A stretch of 64,000 nt of DNA from Pholis gunnellus (Eukaryota; Chordata; Actinopteri; Perciformes; Pholidae): contig OU342815.1 of assembly GCA_910591455.2 (NCBI GenBank), positions 20,212,072-20,276,071 on the forward strand. The letters run 5' to 3'. The notes beneath the pieces were generated by a model. That model did no database searches, was not told the origin of the DNA, and worked only from the letters and a program-made list of their open reading frames with translations. Of the stretch, positions 1 through 12,147 are shown piece by piece. The position numbers were made by a program, and so were the translations under genes. Position 1 is the stretch's first letter, and each line of letters begins with the position of its first letter.

Positions 1-947
1 CATTTGATTGTATTTGAAAACCTCCGTGTTCGTCTGCACCTCGGCAAAGTGATCTTTTCACAGGAACCCAAACAAAAGAAAATCCATTACTGAGTGACAA
101 GTGAGCCACTTGAAGCGGGACCACCTATAAGGCTCCATATTGATCCAGAGGGGGAGACATTTACGAGACACGCGGCAATCACATTTTCCCCGTCTCATGT
201 TCTCAGCGCGGAGACACTGATTGGCTGTTTACTGGCAACAAACTGAGGACAAACTGATAAAAGGAATAGTGTATCGCTAACGTTACAGTTTACCTTCATA
301 CAAACACAGAAAGTCAAACAGCTGAAAAGACATTTTGTCCGACAAACACTGAACAGAAAAAGGAAACTTGGAACATTTCCCACAGAGAGGACTTTGTGTT
401 GTGCAATCATCCATCAGCTTTCTGTGGGTTTTCACCACAATCAGTGTCATCATTTATAATTTGAACACGGCTGAGATTACAGCTGCACAGTTCTCATGGC
501 TTTACCTTCCACACACACAAGACAAACACAGAGGCGCAGGCACGCAGAAAAATTACAAACGGAAACAAACACGAGCCGTCCATCTAATGATTATATGTGG
601 CGGCTCAGCCAACAGGTTCCCATGTTTGCACAGCTGGATAGAGAAAGTGGTGTTCCAGGATTGCATGACATGTTGATGGTAATTAGACAAGCCGTCAGAG
701 AAGGTTCACGCTGCCTTAGGAGCTTTCAGACACGACCGTGAGTTCAGCTCAGCTTACAGGGAGTTGAGTTTGGTTTTCACAGTAGCGAGTCCCCGGGACC
801 TTTGGGTGGGCCCCCAATAAAATGTGTGTTGTTTTACTAAATTGTAGTGTTAAACTCATGTTTGACTTCCATACTTAAATACTTCACTTAGTTGCTTCCA
901 GCCTTACCAAATCAGTATATTTTTGAGAATAACTATATCTTTATTAA

Positions 948-984
948 AATATATATTCAATATATATATATATATATATATATA
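948..984. repeat. (TA)n microsatellite
   Basis: Nearly pure alternating TA tract inside mao intron 1. Confidence 0.9.
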
Positions 985-1010
985 CAGCAGTCAAGTCAAT
1001 TAACCTTTTC

Positions 1011-1632
1011 CTAAGCCCCGCCCCTCATATCTACTGCTACAAGCTGTCAGAGCTACGTTACCATAGAGCCCACACTGTAACTAACTGCACTCCCTGAATG
1101 AATACTATCTAATTTATGGAAAAACTAAAAAAAAGCGATTTCAGAGAGATGCAGACAGAAGGGTCAACAACATGCGTTTGAAGGCTATATCCAGGATGTC
1201 AAACTGATTCAGCAGTAAACAGATTAAAAAGATAAAGAAGCTAAAGCTACAGATCACAGTGTTAAAGTAAAACCACCTCATCACCTGGCGGTCGAGAAAG
1301 AAGACAATGAAATTAAGTCACAGCGCTGTTGCTGTAAAGCCGGTTAGATCTTTATTCTCTGTTACAATCATTAAAAAGCAAAACGCAGCATGTGTAGACA
1401 TTCAGTATGCTGTCAGAAGCTAGCGTAGCATCAAAGTGCTAACGCTATTTAATGATGTGCTACGTTCTCTGCTAATGTTAGCTTCACAGGTTTCTAACGT
1501 AGAAACGTCTCTCTGCCTCCACAAAGCCATCCTGAAAATGAAGAAAATCTGAAACCACTGCGAGAGAGTCCATGCACACTGGCCAACGCTGCGCTATGAT
1601 TGGCCAGTGTGCATATGAGGGGCGGGACTTAG
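1011..1632. mobile_element. Non-autonomous DNA transposon with ~20-bp TIRs
   Basis: The left end reads CTAAGCCCCGCCCCTCATAT and the right end, reverse-complemented, reads CTAAGTCCCGCCCCTCATAT: a 20-bp terminal inverted repeat with one mismatch. Near the right end is a second inverted repeat (about 1571-1615) built on GCACACTGGCCAA. No transposase-like frame is present, so it would be a non-autonomous (MITE-like) copy. I could not identify a clean target-site duplication, and the family is not recognised. Confidence 0.65.
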
Positions 1633-3055
1633 TGTGAATTCTGTCTCTGTGTCCTGTGTGTGAAGCCCCTTTACCTTCCTGTACAAACAACTCTGAACAA
1701 ACCGAATCAAAAGGGCAGCAGAACAGCCAGCGCCTCAGAGCTCACATGCTTTCTGTTCACTATGTGTGTCATGAAGCAGCAGGATATACAACTGACCTAT
1801 TTTACAGCGCTGATGAGCGTGAACTCCACAGAAAAGTCCCTCCACTACACACCACTGTGACATTAAGGCAATTATTAGCAACATTACCGGTGCACTCGCT
1901 TTTGGTTTTACTTCCAAAAAAGAAAGATAGCTTATCTCTCAAAACAGTCACCTTATTTACAAGCTGTCTGCTTAGGTTAGTAGCCCGTTTGGACCTATAC
2001 CCAATGATGTCGCCGTGTTTGGTGCTCTTTATTAAATACCAACAAAGTTGATGCAGCACAGATCCACTGAGTTTGTCAGATCAGCCTTCTTTATTAGAGC
2101 AAACAACTCTTTGAGCTCACCAGCACCAAGTTACATAAGAGAGTGCTGCAGCTTTACTGATTTAAAACCCAGGATGAAATCATGGCTAAAGTCAACCCAA
2201 TTATGTAATCATCACGCATTGACGCAAACACTTGACGTGTGCCTCGTGGTTGTTGTTGTGTTGCCTTAATGTTGTTGTGATTTTATATTACAGTGGAAAT
2301 TGTCTTGACGTAGATGTTATTCTCTGTCTCTGTTGCTTAGCTTCTAGCTAACTGAGGTGCATTTAAGAAGCGGTGCACTGTCCCTGTCAAATAAATAAGA
2401 GAAAGAAATCAAATAAATAGGATTTGTACATTTCCCCCATCTCAAACGGTGGCATCGTAACTCAACAGTGTTGCTGGTCCGAGCTGTGCAGAGGAGCCAC
2501 GTTTTGATACCTGGCCTGCATGATCTGGCAACCCACTGTCAGCTAGCTGCAGCTGAAATAGAGGGTTATAGAGCTGCAAACGAACACAACTGTGCATATG
2601 AGCCATTCGAGACAAAATGTCCTTCCCAAAGTGAAGACTATGCGGCCTTGCCTTTACGTAACACATTTGGTTCACAGATGTAATTTGTCACTGCACGCAT
2701 TGGAAAACCTCCTCGAGAGAACTGGCCCTTCGTTTCTTTTAAGCATGTTCTAATTTAATAGATTAAATAGATTTACGGCAGCCTTCTCAGGGTGATGGTC
2801 TGTGGAGAGGAGGAATCCAGCTGAGTTTATAAGGCCACAGCCCAGCAAGTGCAGCCAAGTTCTCTAAATCATCTGCTGCACAGTTCATCGGGGAGAACTG
2901 CACTATGGGCTGACTCAAGTCAGGACCAAGAGAGTCCCGACCACCACTTACTTTTTGCACAGTGTTTCAACTCTTCCATCCCCTTTCCAGTTCCCTAATT
3001 ACTCTCCTCGCAAGCACTAATTTCTCTCTTCCCCAATTCTATAAGACACTCATCT

Positions 3056-3240
3056 TTGTGCCTCCTTCCTCCTCTCTTTTTTTTCCCCAGTTTGCCTCAT
3101 TTGATTTTCCCACAGTCACAGCAGCTGAGGCATAACAGGAAGAAGTGGTTCCCTCCTTCTCTTCGCCATTTCTTTCTGTTTTCTGCACCCTCCTCCTCCT
3201 CCCCTTCCTCCCCCCTCTTCCTCTGCATCCTCTCTGCTGC
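3056..3240. repeat. Pyrimidine-rich (CT/CCT) low-complexity tract
   Basis: Plus strand is dominated by CTCCTTCCTCC-type runs. The frames it opens on both strands are compositional artefacts. Confidence 0.6.
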
Positions 3241-3974
3241 TGGTTTGATAACAGGCTGTCAGAAGTGTTTAATGTTTTCTCAGAAAGCACTGGCTGCCCC
3301 TCCAGGGCCACAGTGCTGCCGGTGGGCGGCTGGCAGGCGGGAAAATGACAATTGCATTTGCAGGCCAATGGAGAAAAACATCTCAGGAGAGAGGGTGTTA
3401 CGGAGAGAAGCACAGGGAGGAGAGAGCTCTCCCTCTCCCCCATGTTTCATCTGTCCTGTGATTGGACAGTGATTGTTATATGTGGACCTCGATGGAAGCC
3501 AGTAAAGGGCAGCAGTATAAACAAATGGTGTAATTACGAGACCCTAATGTGACACTAGAGGGGGGGCTGTCTGGCAGTTTTATTCGATTAACTTTTTTTT
3601 CTGTAGCATTTGTTTTGCCCGTTTGACTGGTATCTGAACTGACACTGACCTAAATTCTTCACTGTCTGACACACAGACGGACTTGCGGGCAGGCCAGCAG
3701 TCAACTGGCCTGTGAGGCTAACAGAAAGAGGACAGCGGCCCGGCAGGGGGAACCGAAAGAACAGATTCAATACAGGAAAGTGAAGCCAAATAGGGAAGTG
3801 CTTTAAACTTGTATAGAAGTCTGTGAGTAAATGACTCTACTTCTCTCTTGTTTGTTTCCCTCAGTAAACATTGTAAACATGAGTTTATGGTCTCAAGTCT
3901 CAATCGCTAATATCAAGTCTTCTTCAATACACTATGATGTTTATTTAGTAAATTATGATTAAATTAGAGTGAAA

Positions 3975-4290
3975 TAGACCATAAAGCAGGGTACGCTTTA
4001 GGGCGGGGCTAACTTGTGATTGACAGGTTGATAACGCAACAACTCTAACCCTTTCACAGTGTGTTTTCAGTTCAAGTTAATTGTACTATTTTGGAAGCCT
4101 GAACATGTCTTATTAGGCGTTCTGTTGTATTTAGCTCCACCCTCTTGTGTCACTTCTTTTTGCATACAAAAAATAAGATGATGACAGGCAGCCAAAAACG
4201 ACAAAATCCAGGCTTCAAAACGGCAGTTCCCAAACCAACGGGTGACGTAACGGTGGACTACGTCCACTTCTCATATGCAGTCTCATATGT
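3975..4290. repeat. Degenerate dispersed teleost repeat
   Basis: Contains GGGCGGGGCTAACTTGTGAT (from about 4000) and, near its right end, GGTGACGTAACGGTGGACTA followed by an ATATGCAGTCT terminus. From memory this combination recurs in many fish genomes in a short element ending in a TATACAGTC-type terminus. A shorter possible relative lies at 35262-35334. Boundaries are approximate and the family name is not known to me. Confidence 0.4.
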
Positions 4291-4808
4291 TTTTATTCAT
4301 TCTTCTCGGTTCAATCTCTAGAAAACAAAACAATATTCTCAACACTACAAGTTGACGAGCTTTAAATCCTCCAGCTGCACTTTGACCTGAAAGACTGACT
4401 GCTCATCTGCGCACGTAGCTAGAGTCGTATAAAGGGAGTGTATCTGCCTTTATAGCTCTAACTTGAAGAAGACCTAGTTGTGCGATACCACATTGCAACT
4501 CTGTGATCAAACACACAGATACTTAAATCAACATCTCCAAGACTGTAACCCTATTATTCTGTTGCAACTACGGAATAATAGATTGTTTTTATCAACAAGG
4601 AATCCTGCTTAGACTTCTAAGTTTCATGAGATAGAAGAAAAACCAAACACAAAGACAAAATGTAGCACGGGGAAAAACAAAACCATGACTGTAACTCAGA
4701 CAATAGGGACATTCATTCAGTTTGGGAATATTCACATTCCGGGAACTAGTAACCCCCGTTCCTCAAATGAAATCAAGTGTTACTGAACAAGACAGTGCAC
4801 TTTCAAAT

Positions 4809-5152
4809 AGGCCTGGGCCACATATTGATGCTATATTGATATTGTGAGATGAGACTAAATATCGTCTTAGATATTGATGTCGTAATTTCGTCATGTGGCA
4901 TTTATGTAGTCTTCTCATGTTTTTTAAAGGCTGCATTACAGCAAAATAATGTCGTTTTCTGAAATCATTAGACTGCAGCTGTTCTATTATTTGCCTTTAC
5001 AGCCATTATATCCTCATTACTGACATCAAAAATCGCTTTAGCATAAATATTTAGTGAAAGCACAAATGGTCAACCCAACTACTATCATTGCATTATCGAT
5101 ATCACGGTATCCGCCTGTAAATATTCTGATATTTGATTGTTATTCACAAGTT
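4809..5152. mobile_element. Teleost MITE-like dispersed repeat
   Basis: Starts GGCCTGGGCCACATATTGAT, continues with GAGACTAAATATCGTCTTAG, a middle block GGCTGCATTACAGCAAAATA, and ends in ATTATCGATATCACGGTATC / CTGATATTTGATTG. This order of blocks is the signature of a very abundant short repeat in acanthomorph genomes, recognised from memory and without a confirmed name. No coding capacity. Confidence 0.6.
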
Positions 5153-5807
5153 AGTACTAATATTGTTATTGTCAGTGATGGTGAGCTCATAATGAACACC
5201 CACAACAGCCTATTACACACATATGACACGTTATTATGAAGAAGAAGAAGTGGGGCAAACAGCATCATCAGCAACGTTTGCAACACATACACTATGCATA
5301 ATGGAGCACAACATGCTGAAACAGATGTAGACAAAGTATAGAGCTTTCAAGCATAACGCAAGTGAAGTCATATCAGACAGATACAACACATCATTTATCA
5401 GACCCCGACCCCTCCTCCTCCTCTTATGTAATACAAAGTATGCTCTGGCTGATTAGCTGTTACTTAACATGCTCTGCTGCGGTGATACACGGTGCGGAGG
5501 AGAGGGGAGGACGCCTCGCGGAAGAGACGCGAACGCGGAGAAAATGGATGTCACACCGTGGAGGAGGAGAAAAGCCGGCAATACGCCTGTGTTCTAAATA
5601 CAATGACGAGAAAATTCGACAGCGGCTGTGTCACTTTCTTGCCAACAACACACGAGCAGCTCTTGTGCAACAGTTGTGCGGTTACCTCACACAAAGCGCG
5701 GCGGCAAGAGGTGAGCGATTGTTTTGGATTCACGCAGTCTATAGTTTGACTCCCATCCGTCTGCGCACGCTGCAGCGCGCGACAAAGTTGACTGATCTTC
5801 GACCTAC

Positions 5808-5862
5808 CTGATATTCCTCCGCCGACCACGATCACATCGTAGGTGTTACCGGGTGCAGTCAT
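5808..5862 (-). CDS. mao: Monoamine oxidase, first coding exon (partial gene)
   Basis: Flavin-dependent monoamine oxidase deaminates serotonin, dopamine and other amines at the outer mitochondrial membrane; fish have a single mao where mammals have MAOA and MAOB. The exon encodes 18 residues plus one base: a short N-terminus, TYDVIVV, then the Rossmann dinucleotide-binding motif GGGISG that grips the ADP part of FAD. The exon stops after the final G (phase 1) at donor GTAGGT, the same place as in the mammalian genes. The start is the only ATG that gives the short lead typical of fish MAO. All remaining exons are left of the window. The neighbour ndp on the same strand matches the human MAO-NDP order. 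Any FAD oxidoreductase could share the motif, but length, sequence and synteny make mao very likely. Confidence 0.85.
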
Positions 5863-5990
5863 GGTGCTATCTGGTCCGTCTCTCCCCCCGCTCTACCGTG
5901 TCCGCTCGTGGCTGAACGCAGAGCGCATGGAGGTGCGCATCTGTATTAAAAGCGCCGTGCAGGCCCACTCCCACCAGACTCCGCCCACTA
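5863..5990 (-). promoter_or_regulatory. mao: Putative mao promoter / 5' UTR
   Basis: Reading the minus strand upstream of the ATG, a TATA-like CTTTTAATAC lies at 5943-5952 and a GC-box (GGGCGG, 5980-5985) lies behind it. The DNA is CpG-rich between about 5490 and 5960. Mammalian MAO promoters are known to be Sp1-driven, which fits; the transcription start itself is inferred. Confidence 0.4.
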
Positions 5991-6083
5991 ATAGTAGAGC
6001 AGCGCACTGCCTTGAGAGCAGGGGAGGTTTGTTAGGTTTCATGGACCTGCTGAGACAATACTTTTTTTTACCTCAGTTACAGG

Positions 6084-6733
6084 CAGTGGCGGCTGGTGGA
6101 ACATTTTCTAGGTGGGGCCATCCAATCAATTTCAGCAAACACCCCAGTATGATTTAATGTAAACAAATTAAGGTATCAAACACGCATTACTACTTTGCAG
6201 TTAAATATTCAAAATGTATTGGCTGGTACAGCTAGTAGAGAAGCTTCATGTACTGCTTCCCTTTCCCGCTAGTCTGCTGTCTGATTGTGAGGTCAGGCTG
6301 ATCTGGGATCAGCTCTTTCACTGTACTTTCTCCTCAAACTTCTCCTCTCAGACGGATCTTGGAGGAGTAGTGCTCGCTCTGGCGCTCACGCTCGCGTGTA
6401 GAGACTTCTCCTGACGAGAACGCGCAGCTAGTGGGGCCAAAACGATGTGGCCCCACTCTGAATCTATTTGAGGACGCTGATTGGCTAAATTGTATGTCAC
6501 TCATTTATATCTTTAATCAGCGATTGGCTAAACTGCTTCATAGACCCGCTTCGGTGGGGCCAGCCCCACTAGGTGCGCGTTCTCAGACGTGCACACAAGC
6601 GGAGATGACGAGCAGACCGACTGCATACAAAATCCCCATCAAAATAAAAGCGCAGGATTTTTTTTGTCTTTTTTTCTTTCGGGGCTCAAGGTGGGGCCAG
6701 GCCCCATGGCCCTCTATTGACCATCCGCCACTG
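6084..6733. mobile_element. Non-autonomous TIR transposon next to mao promoter
   Basis: Left end CAGTGGCGGCTGGTGG and right end, reverse-complemented, CAGTGGCGGATGGTCA form inverted termini. Both ends also carry an inverted AGGTGGGGCC block about 30-45 bp inside. The CAGTGGCGG start resembles hAT-type termini. Similarity may extend outward (GTTACAGG against GTTATACA), and no clear 8-bp target duplication was seen. No transposase frame is present; the interior is unique or low-copy-looking sequence with repeated GATTGGCTAAA and GGGGCC motifs. Confidence 0.65.
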
Positions 6734-6877
6734 TGTATAACTTATGTCTGGGTCTGGCTACATAGCCTATTGTTTATACATGGTGATGGTTATAATATCA
6801 AGCTAGCGATCGATGCTAACATGCTAATGACGCTAGCATGCTGTCTAGGCTAGTGCATAGCCAGTGTTTAGCAAGTA

Positions 6878-7065
6878 CACCGGGGCCCGTCATGATAGAG
6901 TGCACCGGAACCCGTCATGATAGAGTGCACCGGAACCCGTCATGATAGCGTGTACCGGAACCCGTCATGATAGCTTGCACCGGAACCCGTCACGATAGCG
7001 TGCACCGGAACCCATCACGATAGCGTGCACCGGGGCCCGTCACGATAGCGTGCACCGGAGCCCGT
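6878..7065. repeat. 25-bp minisatellite, ~7.5 copies
   Basis: Head-to-tail copies of a 25-bp unit, CACCGGAACCCGTCATGATA followed by GCGTG, with substitutions such as GGGGCCC for GGAACCC, CACGATA for CATGATA and GAGTG for GCGTG. The last copy is truncated at CCCGTT. Alternating variants suggest the array grew by block duplication. Confidence 0.95.
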
Positions 7066-10000
7066 TGGTGATATGATTGTCTGGCTACAGGCCATCTCTT
7101 ATCAATTGGATAGTATTTAGTAGTAAATATTTGATTTGTGATATTTTCATGATCTCAATAGTTTGCAAATAAGTGCGGCGGTGTCTCTATCAGATGTGCT
7201 AATTCAAAAACATAAATAAAAATGTAAATCTGAGTTGTTAAATGCCAAGAAAAGCCTGTCTGCCTCCGAGCTCTGGCTATCAATAACCAGGCCTGCAGTA
7301 TAATAAAAATGATGTTGATACAGCAGCTTGTTATAAAACAAAAAAAACATATGATGCCAAAACAATAAAAATGAAAGAATGGTCCCTCCTGAGAGTTACA
7401 GCTGCAGTCCGTCACAATATCAGCTATGCAGTTTAGGAAACATACATATGTGATAAGTTTCAAGCTGAATTCATTTGATCTATTTCTCCTTTCCAGACAA
7501 CAAAGTAACTCACCCTTTAAATCCTGACTGTGCAGACAATAACTCAAAGGCGTTGCACTTGTTGCCTTAATATCATCAACTGGCTGCACATTTGTATTCT
7601 TCAGTTTGTGCTGCCCTCTTGTGGTTGGTTGGTCACAGACAGTTAAGTGCTGATCTTTGCACGTGCTGGATGGTGTGCACACATGTATTAGCTGGTCATG
7701 TGCTGTCATCAGGCCCGTGGGAGCAACGTATTAATGCACTGAAGCATGTTACAGCTCAGTTTGGAAGACACATCTTAGTCCTGTGCTTCTATTCTAACGC
7801 TGGCTCCAAAGCCAAAGTAGATGCATTTGCAACATTTTCCTACCTGAACAATCTACAATCTCTTATTGACTTGGTTGATTTATTCTTAGTGTCAGAGAGA
7901 TGTTACTGTAACACTCGCTGTGGTCATTTTTAAGGCTGTACTTAAATGGTATATATTATTTCATATATAATAACTAAACAAGTCTTGGGGCCCTGGAATC
8001 AGTTTTCATTGGATTACCGATAATATTACAAGATGTTGCGGCTTTGTTACCAAATTACAAAAATGTACCTTTGCATCAATTAAATACACATCTTTGTCTA
8101 CCTGTCTTTGTGTCTGAGGGTGGACAGATGGACAGATGGACAGGTGGACAGGTGAGGCAGTATAACACACATGCACAAAGACTGGAGACAGAGGGGGAGG
8201 GTGCAGACGTCGCCATGAAAACGTGTGTGTTTGTGTAGGAGGTGAAGTTTAGAAACACAGTTTAGAATAGCTACAGAGCAACACAGAGCGCACATTGTTT
8301 TGTTTGGTGCTGTGTTTTCTCTCTGCAGGGTTTTTATCCAAGACTCAGCAGGAGACAAACACACAGCGTTACAGAGTATATGAGTGAGTTAGAGGAAGTG
8401 ATACTGTACCCGCGCTGCTTTTTCTTTTCATCAGCAGAGATTCCTCTTCTCATGTGAATCCTCACTGGGAGATACAGAGACTGCTCTGGCTTGGCAGCAG
8501 AGGGCAGCAAAAGCCTGGACTTCACACAGAGTTTTTGTCTTAGACAGAGTGTGTGCGCCCGTGGGGGAAAAAAAAGAGACTTTTCTTGGGAAAATATTAA
8601 TGTTGAAAAGAGTTTATAAGTGGAAGATATTTCCAAGTGGTCACTGAGGTTTTTGCTCCTCGACAATGTGAGCAAAACACAATGTTTTCCCAGTTACCAC
8701 TGGTTAAAAACACTGACAGACTCAGATTATTAGGCCTGATGTTTGATTGTTAATGATAATTTGCCGGTCATATTATCTGCCCAGAGAATTCATCAAAGCT
8801 TTTGTTCTGTTCAAATCCCAAATTAAAACTCACCTTTTTGGAACTGCCTTGAATTGGTGGTTCACGTTGTGTGTTTTATTTATTTTGTGGTTTATGTCGG
8901 CTAAAACAAAATAAGGCCAAACTTTGACATGGAAGTCTGAATTTTTAGCCACAACAAAGAGCCAAAAGACGAGTCAATGCCAGCTTTAATTGCCCGTTGC
9001 TACTGAAGCAGTTGCTGATCACTTGCAGCTACCGGCCGGCTAAGAGGAGTGAGGAGTCAGCATTCAATGATGGTATAAAACAGTCAATAAAATTAGTTTT
9101 TAAAAAATTGTGAATCACCACAACCATGGGAGGCCCTTGAGCACAGAGTTATAAATAAGCAGAGTAACTATCAAGTTGATGTCCAGTAGTGTGCGAGATT
9201 AGCCGTGGACAGACAGACACGCACAACTGAACGCATGATCTCCCCGCGGGGGACATGCCTAACGGAGACAACAACTCTACAATAGACATCAACTTCCGCT
9301 TTTAACAAATAGACTTCTAAATAATTTGGCTAATTGGGACTGTTTGAGAATAAATCATATTGCTAATCAAGCCACACCCCCGAGCTGCCCAGCTCTGATT
9401 AGTCTATGGATGATGAGGTTTGACCAGATATTTGAACTTTCAATTACTATCATTAGTGCGCTGTGTCTGTTAAAAGTTACCTCAGAAATACAGATTTCAC
9501 GTTTTAAATGATGGACATTTAAGCCTTCGACGTGGTCCAGCTTGTGCTTCTGTCTCAGCCTCACTGTCAGTCATAGAACATGTTCAGCCGTCACATAAAG
9601 GCCCCACCACATGCACACACACTTGTATCTGCAATTTACTGTATTGAATAAAATACTCACTGAAATGTTAAAGAAATATGAAAAATGTTCCTTCCTGTTT
9701 AGCTCTCATGTTGAAGAGTTCCATCATGTCAGTGACCGTGCTCAGACTGTTAAAGTGTCAAAGCGCTCCAGCACCACTGACATTATTGTACTCGTATTTT
9801 CTCAGTGAAGTATGTGCTGACAGCTCGATCACAAACCTCAGCACCACACAAACGAGGAGCCGGTGAATAGTCGTATTGTCAACCCTCCAGCACATGGCTG
9901 TCGTCCACGTTTCACGTCTGGCACTTTTAATGGAATGCTAAACACACAGATGTGAATTTCTCCTTAACAAGGAGGCACCTATAGTGCCGTCCAATAAAAA

Positions 10001-12106
10001 CGCCTCTTTTCTCTATGATTTTCATTCAACGCTTTGGATGGTTCTGATTAGGATCCCAGGATGAATAAACGCATGTGAAGTAAAAAAAAAGACCACATGT
10101 GCCTGCCTCACACCTGGAAATAGAGATGAAAAACTATATTTGATGAATGATATTTCTTCTTCTTTAGTCAGAAAGTCTGGAACTTGCCAGCCACGTCCTT
10201 CGTGTCTCTCTGCTGGGACACAGTCAGTGTACGAATGACAGCCATTAACCATGCCCCCTCTGTCATCCTGTCACACTGGTTCCCCCAAATAATCACACCT
10301 CCTGCTTCATGTCACCAAATGCCTCCTGTCCACTAATGTGTGTGTGTGTGTGTTGATGAAGGAGAGACACAGTGAAAGGAGACGGTAGAGAAAGTCAGAT
10401 TAATCTCCAGAGTAGAAGGGGAAAGCCTTTTTTTATTGTATTCACGTGTGAAGCAGCCGGTCGTGCTGTCAGTTGTAGTCGGGATTGAAACGTCCACGGA
10501 GGAGCATATTGTTCTGCTTCACGTTGGGGAGGGGGTAACGTTTCAGCTCTGAACACAACAACAAAGACATCTGTGCAGGGTTTATATAGTGCACGTGAAA
10601 AACCATAAAGGGCTCTCTGCACTCCTGGCTGTGTCACGCTCTCGCATACATTGTGAGGAGGTTTTTTTTTAAAGGGGTTACTTAATTAAGCCACACGGGG
10701 AGATTCATCGTTGTCATGAGGTCTATCTCCGATTTTCTTTTATACATCTTTATTTATTTTAATGGTCAGCGATTGTGCCACAGGCACAGAGTGAAGGACT
10801 GGTTTTAAATTAGTCGGCCTTGATTTCACAACCGCCGCGTTCATTAGCCTGCAAATGGCCTCCTGCTGATCTACTTTATTTTTATAGCTTTATTTTCACA
10901 TTCTTGGCTCCAGTGAAAACCCCATGGAAAAATAAAACCCACTACAGCTGTATTTACTGAATTTTAACTACTACTTCTAATCCTAAAGATTCTCATGAAA
11001 TCAAACTCCATTTATGAAGCTATTTGCAGTCGCCCATTCAATGTGTTTTCATCAGCTGGAGGTGGAGTCCATCGTTCCCTGTGCTGGATATAAATCACCT
11101 TCATTTGCACAAGGTGATCACAGGAAATTATGCATTTCAGACTCTACTCAGAGTCAAAGGGCCAGGAGGAGTCAGCAAACACAGGAATAAATGACAGGAG
11201 AGTTTGTGCAGGTCAATGAACAGCTTTCAAGAGGCAAGAAACAGGTGTATTATCCAGTACTGTGTTCCTACCAGCCTTCCTGCTTACTGGTCACTTTCGA
11301 GCTGCATCAGAGCTGCTACAAGCTGCTGGTAGCACAGATTGCATTGAAATATAATACTTTCAAACCTGAATTTCTATGGTTTGCATTCCCTTCTTTCACT
11401 GTTTTTTTCTTTTTCCAAGCAGTGCAATTAAACAAAGAAATGTTCAGGTTCACACATTTCAGGAAATTCCAGAGTCTGAAGTTTGGAGTTGTTGGTCTGA
11501 ACTTTTCTTTCGTGGGTTGTGTGACTGAGAGGACGTACGTCTGATCCATTCTCTCAGGCTCAACTTATTATCCTTGGTTTGAGTTTCTTACCTCAAATAT
11601 TGAATTCTGGATGTAACCAGTTGATTTTTTAGATCAGAATTGAACTGAATTTGATCAATTTGAAAATATTTTTTTTTATACTGGATGCATGAAAAATGTA
11701 TTTTAATTTCATCCACAACTGAAAATTAAAATAAATTTGGGAATTTCAAATTGGCAATCAAACCCCATAAAATCATATAAATAGATTTCAAAGTAAGATA
11801 TTTAATTGCTCAGTGGTTTGAATTTTAATTTCAACATTAAATATTCAGTATAGTGGTTAAATTGAAAAAGAGGTTTTCAGTTTCTGATCAAAATGATCAT
11901 GGCTGTTATTTCTTCCATAAAACCTCCCATTATTTTGTTCAAATTCAAAATATATGCACGTTTTTGTGGTGAGTTTTTTACGACAGAAGAAACCACAAAT
12001 GGTACAACGTGACTGAGGAGTTCACTTTTTAATTCAGATAAACTGACCACAAGCACTGATGACGTTTTTAGACGTGTACAAGCCTGACACACACACACAC
12101 GCACAG

Positions 12107-12147
<41 letters not shown>

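Larger units (their letters stand above)
1..5807 (-). other. mao: mao intron 1 (partial, runs off left edge)
   Basis: Follows the donor GTAGGT after mao exon 1. No second mao exon (the segment carrying the conserved arginine-rich FAD-proximal motif after the Rossmann loop) could be found on the minus strand, so the intron is inferred to extend left of the window. It holds an AT microsatellite (948-984), a TIR-bounded element (1011-1632), a pyrimidine-rich stretch (about 3056-3240), a degenerate teleost repeat (about 3975-4290) and a MITE-like copy (about 4809-5152). Open frames here are short and look non-coding. Confidence 0.6.

Noticed and set aside
1..5807. A second mao exon
   Set aside because: Looked for the arginine-rich segment that follows GGGISG on the minus strand; no convincing match with splice sites was found.
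7155..7709. 184-codon minus-strand open frame
   Set aside because: AT-rich, with hydrophobic runs from T/A-rich DNA, no domain recognised, no splice or promoter context, and a CTGCCCTCTTGTGG-type repeat motif inside it.
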